Source: an uncultured Acetatifactor sp.
Lineage (GTDB): Bacteria > Bacillota > Clostridia > Lachnospirales > Lachnospiraceae
Length of the DNA stretch: 64,000 nucleotides
Direction: 5' to 3'
Assembly (NCBI GenBank): GCA_910577235.1
Contig: CAJTMX010000004.1
Location: 1 to 64,000 of the forward strand
The notes under the pieces were generated by a model. The model saw only the letters and a program-made list of their open reading frames with translations, ran no database searches and had not been told where the DNA came from. Both the position numbers and the translations under genes were made by a program. Position 1 is the stretch's first letter. Each line of letters opens with the position of its first letter. Of this stretch, positions 50,322-58,665 are shown piece by piece.

Positions 50322-52571
50322 TTGATAAGATACGCGGATGTGATTATAGATATTTCCCATGAAAAGGTGGACCGCCCTTTCCAGTACAGGATACCGGAGC
50401 ATATGCAGGAGACGCTGGAAGTGGGCGGCTGCGTGATGGTGCCCTTTGGCAGAGGCAATACACTGCGCAGGGGATATGTCACGGACATTACGGACAGATG
50501 CGCCTATGATCCCAAAAAGATCAAGGAACTGCATAGTATCGTAACGGACGGCGTGGGAGTGGAGGACCGCCAGATACGGCTGGCCCGGTGGATTCGCAGA
50601 TCCTATGGCGGCACCATGATCCAGGCTCTCAAGACGGTACTGCCGGCCCGGCGCGCCGTGAAAAAGGCGGAGCATAAGAAAGTGCGGCTGGCAGTTACCC
50701 GGGAGGAAGGAATCTCCCTGCTGGGGGAGTGCCGCCGCAAAAAACAGAACGCCAGGGCGAGACTGCTGGAGGAACTTTTGCGGGAAGAGGAACTTCCCTA
50801 TGAGCTGGTGACGGGAAAGCTGATGGTATCTCCCGCAGTCGTCCGGGGATTGGAGGGGCAGGGCACCGTTCATGTGGAGGTGGTGCAGACATTTCGCAAT
50901 CCAGTAAAACAGCAGGTCCAAGGCGAGACGGCCAGGCCTTTGAGCGACGAGCAGCAGGAGGCGGTGGACCGGGTCATGGCCGACTATGATAACGGCAATC
51001 CGGGCACCTATCTGTTGCAGGGTATCACCGGCAGCGGTAAGACGGAGGTTTATATCCGGCTGGCACAGGAGGCGGTACGCCGGGGCAGGCAGGTGATCGT
51101 GCTGATCCCGGAGATCGCGCTGACCTATCAGACGCTGATGCGGTTCTATCGAAGATTCGGGGACCGGGTCAGCGTTCTGAATTCCACGCTGTCGGCGGGG
51201 GAGAGATACGACCAGTGCGAGAGAGCAAGATGCGGTGAAATCGATGTGATCATCGGCCCCAGATCCGCTCTGTTTGTGCCCTTTCCCCAGGTGGGGCTGA
51301 TCCTGATGGACGAGGAGCATGAGGCCAGCTACAAGAGCGAGAGCACACCCAAATACCACGCCCGGGAGACGGCGGTCTATCTGGCCTCTCTCCATGGGGC
51401 CAGCGTGGTGCTGGGTTCCGCCACTCCGTCCATGGAGGCGGCCTATCGGGCCAGGAGGGGAATCTACCGACAGCTTTTTCTGACAAAAAGACTTACCGGC
51501 GGCAGTCTGCCACAGGTATATACCGTGGATTTGCGGGAAGAACTAAGACAGGGAAACCGTTCTATATTCAGCGGAAAATTGCAGCAGCTGCTGGAGGAAA
51601 GGCTGGAAAAAGGGCAGCAGAGTATGCTGTTCATCAACCGCAGAGGGTATGCGGGATTTGTCTCCTGTAGAGCCTGCGGGCATGTAATGAAATGTCCCCA
51701 CTGCGATGTATCTCTGTCGGAGCACAGGGACGGCAGGCTGGTATGTCATTACTGCGGTTATGAGATGCCGGGGGCGCGCCGCTGCCCCTCCTGCGGTTCT
51801 CAATATATCTCAGGGTTTAAGGCCGGTACCCAGCAGATCGAGGAGCGGCTTAAGGAGAGATTCCCCGCTATACGGATACTGAGGATGGACGCGGACACCA
51901 CCAGGACCAAGGACAGCCATGAGCAGATACTGGCGGCTTTCGCGGCGGGGGAAGCAGATGTGCTGGTGGGCACACAGATGATCGTCAAAGGCCATGATTT
52001 TCCCAATGTCACGCTGGTGGGAGTACTGGCGGCGGATCTGTCTCTGTCAGTGGGAGACTACCGCGCCGGAGAGAGGACCTTTCAGCTGCTGACCCAGGCG
52101 GCCGGGCGGGCAGGCCGGGGCAGCGAGCCGGGGGAGGTGGTGATCCAGACTTACCAGCCGGAGCACTATGCCGTGGTCTACGCGGCGGCTCAGGATTACC
52201 ACGGGTTTTATCAAGAGGAGATATTGTTCCGGGAGATGATGGGGTATCCCCCGGCAGCCCATATGTTGGCGGTGCAGATCTATGCGGCATCGGAGGAACA
52301 GGGCGGCGCTCTGGCCCGGCAGCTGGCCAGGCGGGCGGGAGAGTATGTGGATGAGGGCCAGCCGATTCAAAAGCGGATGATGATCGTGGGCCCCGCTCCC
52401 GCCGGCATCGGTAAAGTCAATGACATATACCGCTTTGTGTTCTATGTCAAGGATAGCAGTTATGACCGGCTCATCCAGGTAAAGGACGGCTTGGAGTCAT
52501 GGATGGGGGAGCGGCAAATGCCGCGGCAGATCAGTTTGCAATTTGATTTTGACCCCATGAATACATTATAG
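50322..52571 (+). CDS. priA: Primosomal replication restart helicase PriA
   Basis: Helicase of 749 residues. An N-terminal DNA-binding domain precedes the motor with Walker A GITGSGKTEVYI, the DEEH box MDEEHEASYKS and SATPSMEAAY. Eight cysteines for two zincs follow (CRACGHVMKCPHC, CHYCGYEMPGARRCPSC). It restarts stalled forks. The start is TTG 50322 with AGGAGAAAAC upstream, directly after the repeat array. It leads the conserved priA-def-fmt order. Confidence 0.95.
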   Translation: MIRYADVIIDISHEKVDRPFQYRIPEHMQETLEVGGCVMVPFGRGNTLRRGYVTDITDRCAYDPKKIKELHSIVTDGVGVEDRQIRLARWIRRSYGGTMIQALKTVLPARRAVKKAEHKKVRLAVTREEGISLLGECRRKKQNARARLLEELLREEELPYELVTGKLMVSPAVVRGLEGQGTVHVEVVQTFRNPVKQQVQGETARPLSDEQQEAVDRVMADYDNGNPGTYLLQGITGSGKTEVYIRLAQEAVRRGRQVIVLIPEIALTYQTLMRFYRRFGDRVSVLNSTLSAGERYDQCERARCGEIDVIIGPRSALFVPFPQVGLILMDEEHEASYKSESTPKYHARETAVYLASLHGASVVLGSATPSMEAAYRARRGIYRQLFLTKRLTGGSLPQVYTVDLREELRQGNRSIFSGKLQQLLEERLEKGQQSMLFINRRGYAGFVSCRACGHVMKCPHCDVSLSEHRDGRLVCHYCGYEMPGARRCPSCGSQYISGFKAGTQQIEERLKERFPAIRILRMDADTTRTKDSHEQILAAFAAGEADVLVGTQMIVKGHDFPNVTLVGVLAADLSLSVGDYRAGERTFQLLTQAAGRAGRGSEPGEVVIQTYQPEHYAVVYAAAQDYHGFYQEEILFREMMGYPPAAHMLAVQIYAASEEQGGALARQLARRAGEYVDEGQPIQKRMMIVGPAPAGIGKVNDIYRFVFYVKDSSYDRLIQVKDGLESWMGERQMPRQISLQFDFDPMNTL

Positions 52572-52778
52572 TACTTGAAAAATTTTCCGTTTTTTGAGAT
52601 AATATACTGATTATGGTACGTAGATGCCGGGTGATTGCGGTGCGGCTTTTTGCAATTGTCCATTGCGGAAAACGGAGTTCGCATTTCATCCCCTGTATCT
52701 TGAACGGGATTTCGCAATAACCTAAATATGATGCTAGACAATTGCGAGACTCTTTGAAACAAGTGACGGGACTGGTCA

Positions 52779-52834
52779 AATATACAAAAACGGGCTCCGA
52801 TGCGGTGGCAAGTCGCCCTTATTTTGTATATATT
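52779..52834. repeat. Hairpin with AT-rich arms in the priA-def spacer
   Basis: AATATACAAAA and TTTTGTATATATT pair at the base and GGGC/GCCC closer to the loop, giving a roughly 56-nt hairpin with T-rich right arm. It could terminate priA transcription. Confidence 0.6.
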
Positions 52835-52891
52835 GCTCATTCCCTGCTCCACAAAAGGGAGTGATCAATTGCCTAAAATATGATGCTAGTT

Positions 52892-53125
52892 AATTGCGAA
52901 ACTGTTATTTTGCCAGTACTGAGTTGTGCATATTGTATATTCCATAAGTAGGCATGGCGCAAAGCAGTTGCGCCGCGAACCGTCGGTACCGAGGTTGCTA
53001 GCAACCTCCGATGCCGTATTTTGGCATCTTACGTACCGCTACGGTGAGAACGGAGCGAAAGCGTGCCTACGCCTAAGTATACAATGTGCACAATGACACG
53101 CGTATAGCAACTGAGTTTCGCAATT
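52892..53125. repeat. 234-bp interrupted palindrome before def, MITE-like
   Basis: Nested arms pair in order: AATTGCGAAACT (52892-52903) with AGTTTCGCAATT (53114-53125); GTGCATATTGTATA (52926-52939) with TATACAATGTGCAC (53078-53091, one mismatch); GTAGGCA (52948-52954) with TGCCTAC (53064-53070). Near the centre GAGGTTGC/GCAACCTC forms a perfect small hairpin. No protein is encoded. Such structure fits a miniature transposable element or a long structured RNA. Confidence 0.75.
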
Positions 53126-53160
53126 GCCTAAAAATATGATGCGCTTGAAAGGAGAAAAAT

Positions 53161-53640
53161 ATGGCTATTCGTAATATACGGGAGATCGGGGAAGACATTC
53201 TGACCAAAAAGTGCAAGGAGGTTACGGAGATGACGGACCGGACCAGATATCTGATAGAGGATATGCTGGATACCTTGTATGAAGCTAACGGCGTGGGATT
53301 GGCGGCCCCCCAGGTGGGTGTGCTGAAACGTATCGCGGTGATCGATGTGACGGGGGAGGACCCTTATATTCTGATCAACCCCCGGATCGTGGAGACCGGC
53401 GGAGAGCAGACCGGCTCGGAGGGATGTCTGAGCGTGCCGGGAAAAGCAGGGATCGTCACCCGCCCCAACTATGTGAAAGTAGTGGCTCAGGATATGGATA
53501 TGAAACCTTTTGAGCTGGAGGGCACGGAACTGTTGGCCCGGGCCATCTGTCATGAGCTGGATCACCTGGACGGTCATCTGTATGTGGAAAAGGTAGAGGG
53601 AGAGTTGACGGACGTGGCGGCCCTTGCGGAGGAGGAGTAA
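53161..53640 (+). CDS. def: Peptide deformylase
   Basis: Metalloenzyme of 159 residues that removes the N-formyl group from new proteins. Motif 1 is GVGLAAPQVG, motif 2 EGCLSVPG and motif 3 HELDHLDG with the HExxH zinc ligands; all are intact. ATG 53161 follows AAAGGAG at a good distance. fmt follows after 6 nt. Confidence 0.96.
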   Translation: MAIRNIREIGEDILTKKCKEVTEMTDRTRYLIEDMLDTLYEANGVGLAAPQVGVLKRIAVIDVTGEDPYILINPRIVETGGEQTGSEGCLSVPGKAGIVTRPNYVKVVAQDMDMKPFELEGTELLARAICHELDHLDGHLYVEKVEGELTDVAALAEEE

Positions 53641-53646
53641 CACTCT

Positions 53647-54582
53647 ATGAAAATAGTATTTATGGGAACGCCGGATTACGCGGTGGGGGCATTGGAGGCA
53701 CTGATCCAGGCAGGATATGAGATCACGGCGGCGGTGACACAGCCGGACAAGGCAAAGGGGCGCAGCGGTAGCCTGCAATATCCTCCTGTAAAGGAATGTG
53801 CGCTGAAATACGGTATCCCCGTGTTTCAACCGGAGCGCGTCAAGAGACCGGAGGCGGTGGAAACGCTGCGGGGCTATGAGGCGGACGTCTTTATAGTGGC
53901 GGCTTTCGGCCAGATACTGTCTCAGGAGATCCTGGATATGCCCAAGTTGGGCTGTCTGAACATCCACGCCTCTCTGCTGCCCAAATACCGGGGCCCGTCG
54001 CCGATACAGCACGCGATCATAGACGGGGAGGAGCGGACAGGTATCACCATCATGCAGATGGATGCGGGCATAGACACCGGAGATATACTGTATCAGAGGG
54101 AACTGTCTATCCACCGCCGGGATACAAGCCAGTCTCTGTACGATAAACTGACGGTTTTGGGCGGTCAGACTATAGTGGAGGCGCTGAAACTTCTGGAACA
54201 GGGATCGCTTGTGCCCCGAAAACAGCGGGAGGAAGACAGCTGTTATGTCAAAATGATCACAAAGGAGATGGGCCGGATTGATTTTTCCAGGGATGCTCTG
54301 TCTATTGAACGACTGGTCCGCGGCATGAATCCATGGCCCAGCGCCTATACATTTTTCCGGGGCAAACAGATGAAGATATGGGACGCCGCAGCGCTGGATG
54401 AGGCCGCGTCCGGCCTGGCCGCAGGAACCGTTGCCGCTGTGGGCAAGGAGGATTTTACCGTAGCCACGGGGCAGGGACTTCTCCAGATACGGGAGCTGCA
54501 GCTGGAGGGTAAAAAGCGCATGAGCGCTCATGATTTCATGCTGGGTATGCGCGTGACACCGGGAGAATTATTGGGACAGTAG
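53647..54582 (+). CDS. fmt: Methionyl-tRNA formyltransferase
   Basis: Enzyme of 311 residues that formylates initiator Met-tRNA using 10-formyl-THF. The catalytic region includes LNIHASLLPKYRGPSPIQHAI and the SLL-P element, and the N-terminus MKIVFMGTPDYAVGALEA is typical. The C-terminal tRNA-binding domain is complete. It is coupled to def and followed after 18 nt by a zinc metallopeptidase gene. Confidence 0.96.
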   Translation: MKIVFMGTPDYAVGALEALIQAGYEITAAVTQPDKAKGRSGSLQYPPVKECALKYGIPVFQPERVKRPEAVETLRGYEADVFIVAAFGQILSQEILDMPKLGCLNIHASLLPKYRGPSPIQHAIIDGEERTGITIMQMDAGIDTGDILYQRELSIHRRDTSQSLYDKLTVLGGQTIVEALKLLEQGSLVPRKQREEDSCYVKMITKEMGRIDFSRDALSIERLVRGMNPWPSAYTFFRGKQMKIWDAAALDEAASGLAAGTVAAVGKEDFTVATGQGLLQIRELQLEGKKRMSAHDFMLGMRVTPGELLGQ

Positions 54583-54600
54583 CGGATAGGAGGAATGGAA

Positions 54601-55296
54601 ATGATTTATTGGGACCCTACGTATATCTTGGTTTTGATAGGACTGGCGATCAGCCTGGCCGCCAGCGGTATGGTCAACTCGGCCATGAGGAAGTATCACG
54701 GGGTGCAAAATACCACGGGGATCACCGGAGCCGAGTGCGCCAGGAGAATACTGGACAATGAAGGGCTGTACCAAGTGCGGGTAGAAAATTTGGGCAGCAG
54801 GGAGGGAGATCATTTTGACCCTGCGGCGAATACCGTGCGTCTCTCCAGCCAGAATTATCACGGCAGATCGGTCACTGCCATGAGTGTGGCGGCCCATGAG
54901 TGCGGACACGCGATACAACATGCCCAGGAATACACGCCCATCAAGATCCGCACGGCGCTGGTGCCGGTGGTGAATATCGGCAGCCATGCCAGTATGCCGC
55001 TGATCCTTCTTGGAGTGATATTGAGCTGGAACCATGTGTTGATCCAGCTGGGGATCATTGCGTTTTCCCTTACCGTATTGTTTCAGCTGGCAACCCTGCC
55101 GGTGGAGTTCAATGCCTCCTCCAGAGCGCTGGAACGTTTGGAACGCTATGGCATAGTCACCCAGCAGGAGAACAGAGGCTGTCGGAAGGTGCTCAGCGCC
55201 GCCGCCATGACTTATGTGGCGGGAACCCTTGCCGCGGTGCTGCAGTTGCTGCGCCTGATCCTTCTCTTTGGCGGCGATCGCCGAAGAAGAGACTGA
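54601..55296 (+). CDS. YugP-family membrane zinc metallopeptidase
   Basis: Protein of 231 residues. TM helices lie at about 7-25, 120-150 and 150-170 and near the C-terminus. The zinc motif HECGH (SVAAHECGHAIQHAQ, about residues 99-103) and the downstream Glu in LPVEFNASSRALERL fit the zinc-dependent protease YugP group. ATG 54601 follows AGGAGG by 8 nt; ATG 54595 is too near. Conserved between fmt and rsmB in Clostridia. Its substrate is unknown. Confidence 0.87.
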   Translation: MIYWDPTYILVLIGLAISLAASGMVNSAMRKYHGVQNTTGITGAECARRILDNEGLYQVRVENLGSREGDHFDPAANTVRLSSQNYHGRSVTAMSVAAHECGHAIQHAQEYTPIKIRTALVPVVNIGSHASMPLILLGVILSWNHVLIQLGIIAFSLTVLFQLATLPVEFNASSRALERLERYGIVTQQENRGCRKVLSAAAMTYVAGTLAAVLQLLRLILLFGGDRRRRD

Positions 55297-55309
55297 ACCG
55301 GGGGACATT

Positions 55310-56611
55310 ATGGCTGAAAACACAAGGGAGATCGTGCTGGATACACTGCTGGAGATGGAGCGGGGCAGGGAATATTCCAATCAGATCGTTAAGGCAGCGC
55401 TGGATAAATACGATTATTTAGACACACAGGACAAGAGGTTTATCAAGCGTTTGGCGGAGGGCTGCGTGGAGCGCAGGATAGAGCTGGACTATATTCTGGA
55501 CCGATATTCCAAAGTGCCTGTGAAACGGATGAAACCTCTGATCCGCTGCCTTATGCGGATGGGCGTATACCAGATCCTGTATATGGATACGGTACCGGAC
55601 AGTGCCGCCTGCAACGAGGCAGTAAAGCTGGCGGGGCAGAGAAAGTTTACCGGCCTCAAGGGCTTTGTAAACGGTGTGCTGCGCAGGATCGCCGCCGAGA
55701 AGGAGAGGATTCCCATGCCGGACCCCACATCCCAGCCTCTGCGCTATCTGTCCGTGCAGTATTCCATGCCGGAATGGATCGTGGAGATGTGGCTGGACGA
55801 GTACGGTATGGAGCAGACCCGGCAATTGCTGGAGCAGTTGTTGGCAGTTCATCCTGTGACGATCCGCTTTGACGGACGGGTCACGGAGCCGCAACGCCTG
55901 ATATATATGGAGAGCTGGCGGCGGGACGGAGTGCGCGTCTCCCGGTCGGAATATCTGGACTACGCCTATTATCTGGAGGGCGCACCGGGTGTGACCGGAC
56001 TTGCGGGTTACGCGGAGGGCGCTTTTCTGGTGCAGGACGTCAGTTCCATGCTCTGTGTGGAGGCCGCCGGACTGCGTGAGGGGGACCGGGTTATGGACGT
56101 GTGTGCCGCCCCCGGAGGAAAGACGCTGCTGGCGGCGCAGAGGGCGGCACATGTACTGGCTCGCGACGTATCGGAACAGAAACTGGAACGGATACGGGAG
56201 AATGCCTGCCGCATGGGGCTGCAAGAAAAAATATCGGTACAGCTGTGGGATGCCTGCCGGACGGATATGTCCGGGTTGGAGAGCGCGGACGTGGTGTTTA
56301 TGGACGTGCCCTGTTCCGGTCTGGGAGTGCTGGGCAAAAAGAGGGACATCAAATATCGCGTGACGCGGGACAGCTTAAAAGAGCTGACTGAACTGCAACG
56401 CCGTATCGTGGAAGGCAGTTGGCGCTATGTAAAGCCCGGCGGCGTACTGATGTACAGCACCTGCACCATAAACAGGCAGGAAAATCAGGATATGTGCGAT
56501 TGGATATGCGATACCTTTCCCTTTACTCTTGAGGAGAGCAGACAGCTGCTGCCCCAGCAGGCGCGTATGGACGGCTTTTTTTATGCCAGACTGCGGCGAT
56601 CGACAGACTGA
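55310..56611 (+). CDS. rsmB: 16S rRNA m5C967 methyltransferase RsmB
   Basis: Enzyme of 433 residues. A NusB-like RNA-binding domain (1-140) is followed by a Rossmann methyltransferase domain with the SAM motif MDVCAAPGGKT, the PCS motif MDVPCSGLGVL and the catalytic TCT motif YSTCTINRQEN. ATG 55310 was preferred to the frame's earlier start at 55268, which overlaps the metallopeptidase gene; GGGGG lies upstream. A short tandem repeat follows its stop codon. Confidence 0.95.
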   Translation: MAENTREIVLDTLLEMERGREYSNQIVKAALDKYDYLDTQDKRFIKRLAEGCVERRIELDYILDRYSKVPVKRMKPLIRCLMRMGVYQILYMDTVPDSAACNEAVKLAGQRKFTGLKGFVNGVLRRIAAEKERIPMPDPTSQPLRYLSVQYSMPEWIVEMWLDEYGMEQTRQLLEQLLAVHPVTIRFDGRVTEPQRLIYMESWRRDGVRVSRSEYLDYAYYLEGAPGVTGLAGYAEGAFLVQDVSSMLCVEAAGLREGDRVMDVCAAPGGKTLLAAQRAAHVLARDVSEQKLERIRENACRMGLQEKISVQLWDACRTDMSGLESADVVFMDVPCSGLGVLGKKRDIKYRVTRDSLKELTELQRRIVEGSWRYVKPGGVLMYSTCTINRQENQDMCDWICDTFPFTLEESRQLLPQQARMDGFFYARLRRSTD

Positions 56612-56713
56612 GTTGCGAATGGGACGCAGGCGCGAACCGGACGAGTGCGCAGACGGGTCCAAGTCGCGGATGGGACGCAGGGGTGAACCGAACGAATGCG
56701 CAGACAGGTTGAG
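56612..56713. repeat. Two tandem 51-bp units after rsmB
   Basis: Units 56612-56662 and 56663-56713 share ATGGGACGCAGG, GAACCG-ACGA-TGCGCAGAC and their order, with about ten substitutions; a third fragment may follow. The first unit starts one base after the rsmB stop. The unit length is a multiple of three, so one minus-strand frame reads through, but no start site or product supports a gene. Confidence 0.8.
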
Positions 56714-56794
56714 TACGGACAAGTCCGGGGCGCGAAGCGGAAATGTTCGCATGGATATGGAGAGACGGGACTTTGCCAGAAGGAAGTATAGAAC

Positions 56795-57850
56795 ATGGAA
56801 TGGGAGAATCAACAGGGAAAAACAGATATAAAGTCCTTGACCCTCGCGCAGCTGCAGCAGAAACTGGCGGATATGGGCGAACCGTCATTCCGGGCGCAGC
56901 AACTCTATCAGTGGATGCACAGGAAACTGGCCAGAAATTATGACGATATGGGCAATCTCCCCAGGAAACTCAGGGAAGATCTTCGGGAGCGCTACGGTTA
57001 TACCAGCCTGAGGCTCATCAAAGTGCAGGAGTCCCAAATCGACGGCACCAGGAAGTTTCTGTTCGGCCTGGAAGACGGAAATGTGGTGGAGAGCGTATGG
57101 ATGCGGTACAGGCACGGAAACAGCGTGTGTATCTCATCCCAGGTTGGCTGTAGGATGGGCTGCAGTTTCTGCGCCTCCACTCTGGGAGGTCTGGTGCGGG
57201 GACTTCTGCCCGGAGAGATGCTTGACCAGATCTATGCCATCAGTTTGCTGACAGGGGAGCGGGTGTCCAATGTGGTGGTCATGGGAACAGGGGAGCCTCT
57301 GGACAACTATGACAGCCTGCTGCGTTTTTTGGATATGCTGACGGACGAAAAGGGCTTGCATATCAGTGCCAGAAATGTTACAGTATCTACCTGCGGGCTA
57401 GTGCCGCAGATCAGGGATCTGGCCAGGGAGAAACTACAGATCACGCTGGCGCTGTCCCTTCATGCAGCCACCGACGAAAAGCGCAGGAGTCTGATGCCCG
57501 TCGCGAACCGCTATTCCATCAAAGAACTGATGGAGGCCTGCGGGTATTATTTTGAGCAGACAGGCAGGCGCATCACATTTGAATACAGTCTGGTGGGCGG
57601 CGTCAACGACAGCCGTCAGGACGCACTGGGTCTGGCCGCACTGGCGGTGCCGCTGCGCTGCCATGTGAATCTGATCCCCGTAAATCCCATAAAAGAGAGG
57701 GATTACGTGCAGTCGGAGGCCAGTCGTATACAGGCATTTAAAAATCTGCTTGAAAAAAATGGAATTAATGTTACTATTAGAAGGGAAATGGGGAGGGACA
57801 TCGACGGTGCCTGCGGGCAGCTGAGACGTTCCTATATGCAGGAGGAATAG
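56795..57850 (+). CDS. rlmN: Dual-specificity RNA methyltransferase RlmN
   Basis: Radical SAM enzyme of 351 residues that methylates C2 of A2503 in 23S rRNA and A37 in tRNA. The cluster motif is Cys119-x3-Cys123-x2-Cys126 (CRMGCSFC), and the methyl-carrying Cys near the C-terminus is Cys340 (DIDGACGQL). It has MGTGEPLDNYD in the core. ATG 56795 has AGAAGGAAG about 10 nt upstream. prpC follows after 2 nt. Confidence 0.96.
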   Translation: MEWENQQGKTDIKSLTLAQLQQKLADMGEPSFRAQQLYQWMHRKLARNYDDMGNLPRKLREDLRERYGYTSLRLIKVQESQIDGTRKFLFGLEDGNVVESVWMRYRHGNSVCISSQVGCRMGCSFCASTLGGLVRGLLPGEMLDQIYAISLLTGERVSNVVVMGTGEPLDNYDSLLRFLDMLTDEKGLHISARNVTVSTCGLVPQIRDLAREKLQITLALSLHAATDEKRRSLMPVANRYSIKELMEACGYYFEQTGRRITFEYSLVGGVNDSRQDALGLAALAVPLRCHVNLIPVNPIKERDYVQSEASRIQAFKNLLEKNGINVTIRREMGRDIDGACGQLRRSYMQEE

Positions 57851-57852
57851 AC

Positions 57853-58581
57853 GTGTTAAAGACGTTTTCAATCACCGATATTGGCAGGAAAAGAAAACAG
57901 AATCAGGACTACGTGTTTACCTCGCAGCGGGCCATCGGCAATCTGCCCAATCTGTTTATCGTAGCGGATGGTATGGGAGGCCATAAAGCGGGGGAATACG
58001 CGTCCAAATATACGGTGGAGACGATCTGCAACTGCATCGAGCGCTCCTTTGAAAAGAATCCTACGCTGATTCTGCAAAAGGCCATCGAGCTGGCCAACAC
58101 CCATATCCGTAAAAGAGCCAGCGAAGATGTCAGTCTGGAAGGAATGGGAACCACAGTGGTAGCGGCCACCTGTCTGGGGAAATATTTGCAGGTAGCCAAT
58201 GTGGGAGACAGCAGACTCTATATTGTAAATAAGGAGATACGGCAGATCACCCGGGATCACTCCAAGGTGGAGGAATTGGTCAGAGTCGGGGTTCTGGACC
58301 GGGAGGCCGCCCGCAACCATCCGGAAAAAAATATCATCACCAGAGCGGTAGGTGCCAACGATGAGGTGGAGGCGGACTTTTTCACTGTGGAGCTGGCGGA
58401 GGGGGATATCGTGCTGATGTGTTCCGACGGTCTCACCAATATGCTGGAGGATGAAGAGATACGGGATATTCTGAACGGTGAGGGGGAACTGGAAGAAAAA
58501 GCCCGAAAACTGATCGAGGCGGCCAATGTCCACGGAGGTAAGGACAATATCGCGGTGATACTGATCGAGCCCTTGGCGTAA
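57853..58581 (+). CDS. prpC: PP2C-type serine/threonine phosphatase
   Basis: Phosphatase of 242 residues. Metal-binding motifs are RKRKQNQDYVF (motif I), VADGMGGHKAGE (motif II), GDSRLYIV and the C-terminal CSDGLTNMLED and GGKDNIAVI. It reverses phosphorylation by PrkC encoded just downstream. The start is GTG 57853 with GAGGAA upstream, two bases after rlmN. Confidence 0.95.
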   Translation: MLKTFSITDIGRKRKQNQDYVFTSQRAIGNLPNLFIVADGMGGHKAGEYASKYTVETICNCIERSFEKNPTLILQKAIELANTHIRKRASEDVSLEGMGTTVVAATCLGKYLQVANVGDSRLYIVNKEIRQITRDHSKVEELVRVGVLDREAARNHPEKNIITRAVGANDEVEADFFTVELAEGDIVLMCSDGLTNMLEDEEIRDILNGEGELEEKARKLIEAANVHGGKDNIAVILIEPLA

Positions 58582-58665
58582 CTGCAGAGCGGCAGGTAAA
58601 AAGTGGGAACAATGAAATGACGCGGTACCGCAGGCCCGGCCGGCGGTGTGCAAGTAGAGGTAAAC

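Larger units (their letters stand above)
52572..53160. repeat. Repeat-rich priA-def spacer with no gene
   Basis: This 589-nt spacer contains no convincing frame. Three copies of a unit with core CCTAAA(A)TATGATGC occur at about 52711-52750, 52865-52903 and 53113-53148; in the first two, arms TTCGCAAT/CAATTGCC and AATTGCGA flank the core. A hairpin lies at 52779-52834 and a 234-bp palindrome at 52892-53125. The def ribosome binding site (AAAGGAG) closes the region. Confidence 0.8.

Noticed and set aside
52572..52700. Small gene just after priA
   Set aside because: Stops occur in all frames at short spacing and the sequence is AT-rich without RBS; nothing supports coding.
56523..56888. Minus-strand repetitive peptide over the 51-bp units
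   Set aside because: It overlaps the ends of rsmB and the start of rlmN, and the repeat of the peptide follows simply from the unit being a multiple of three.
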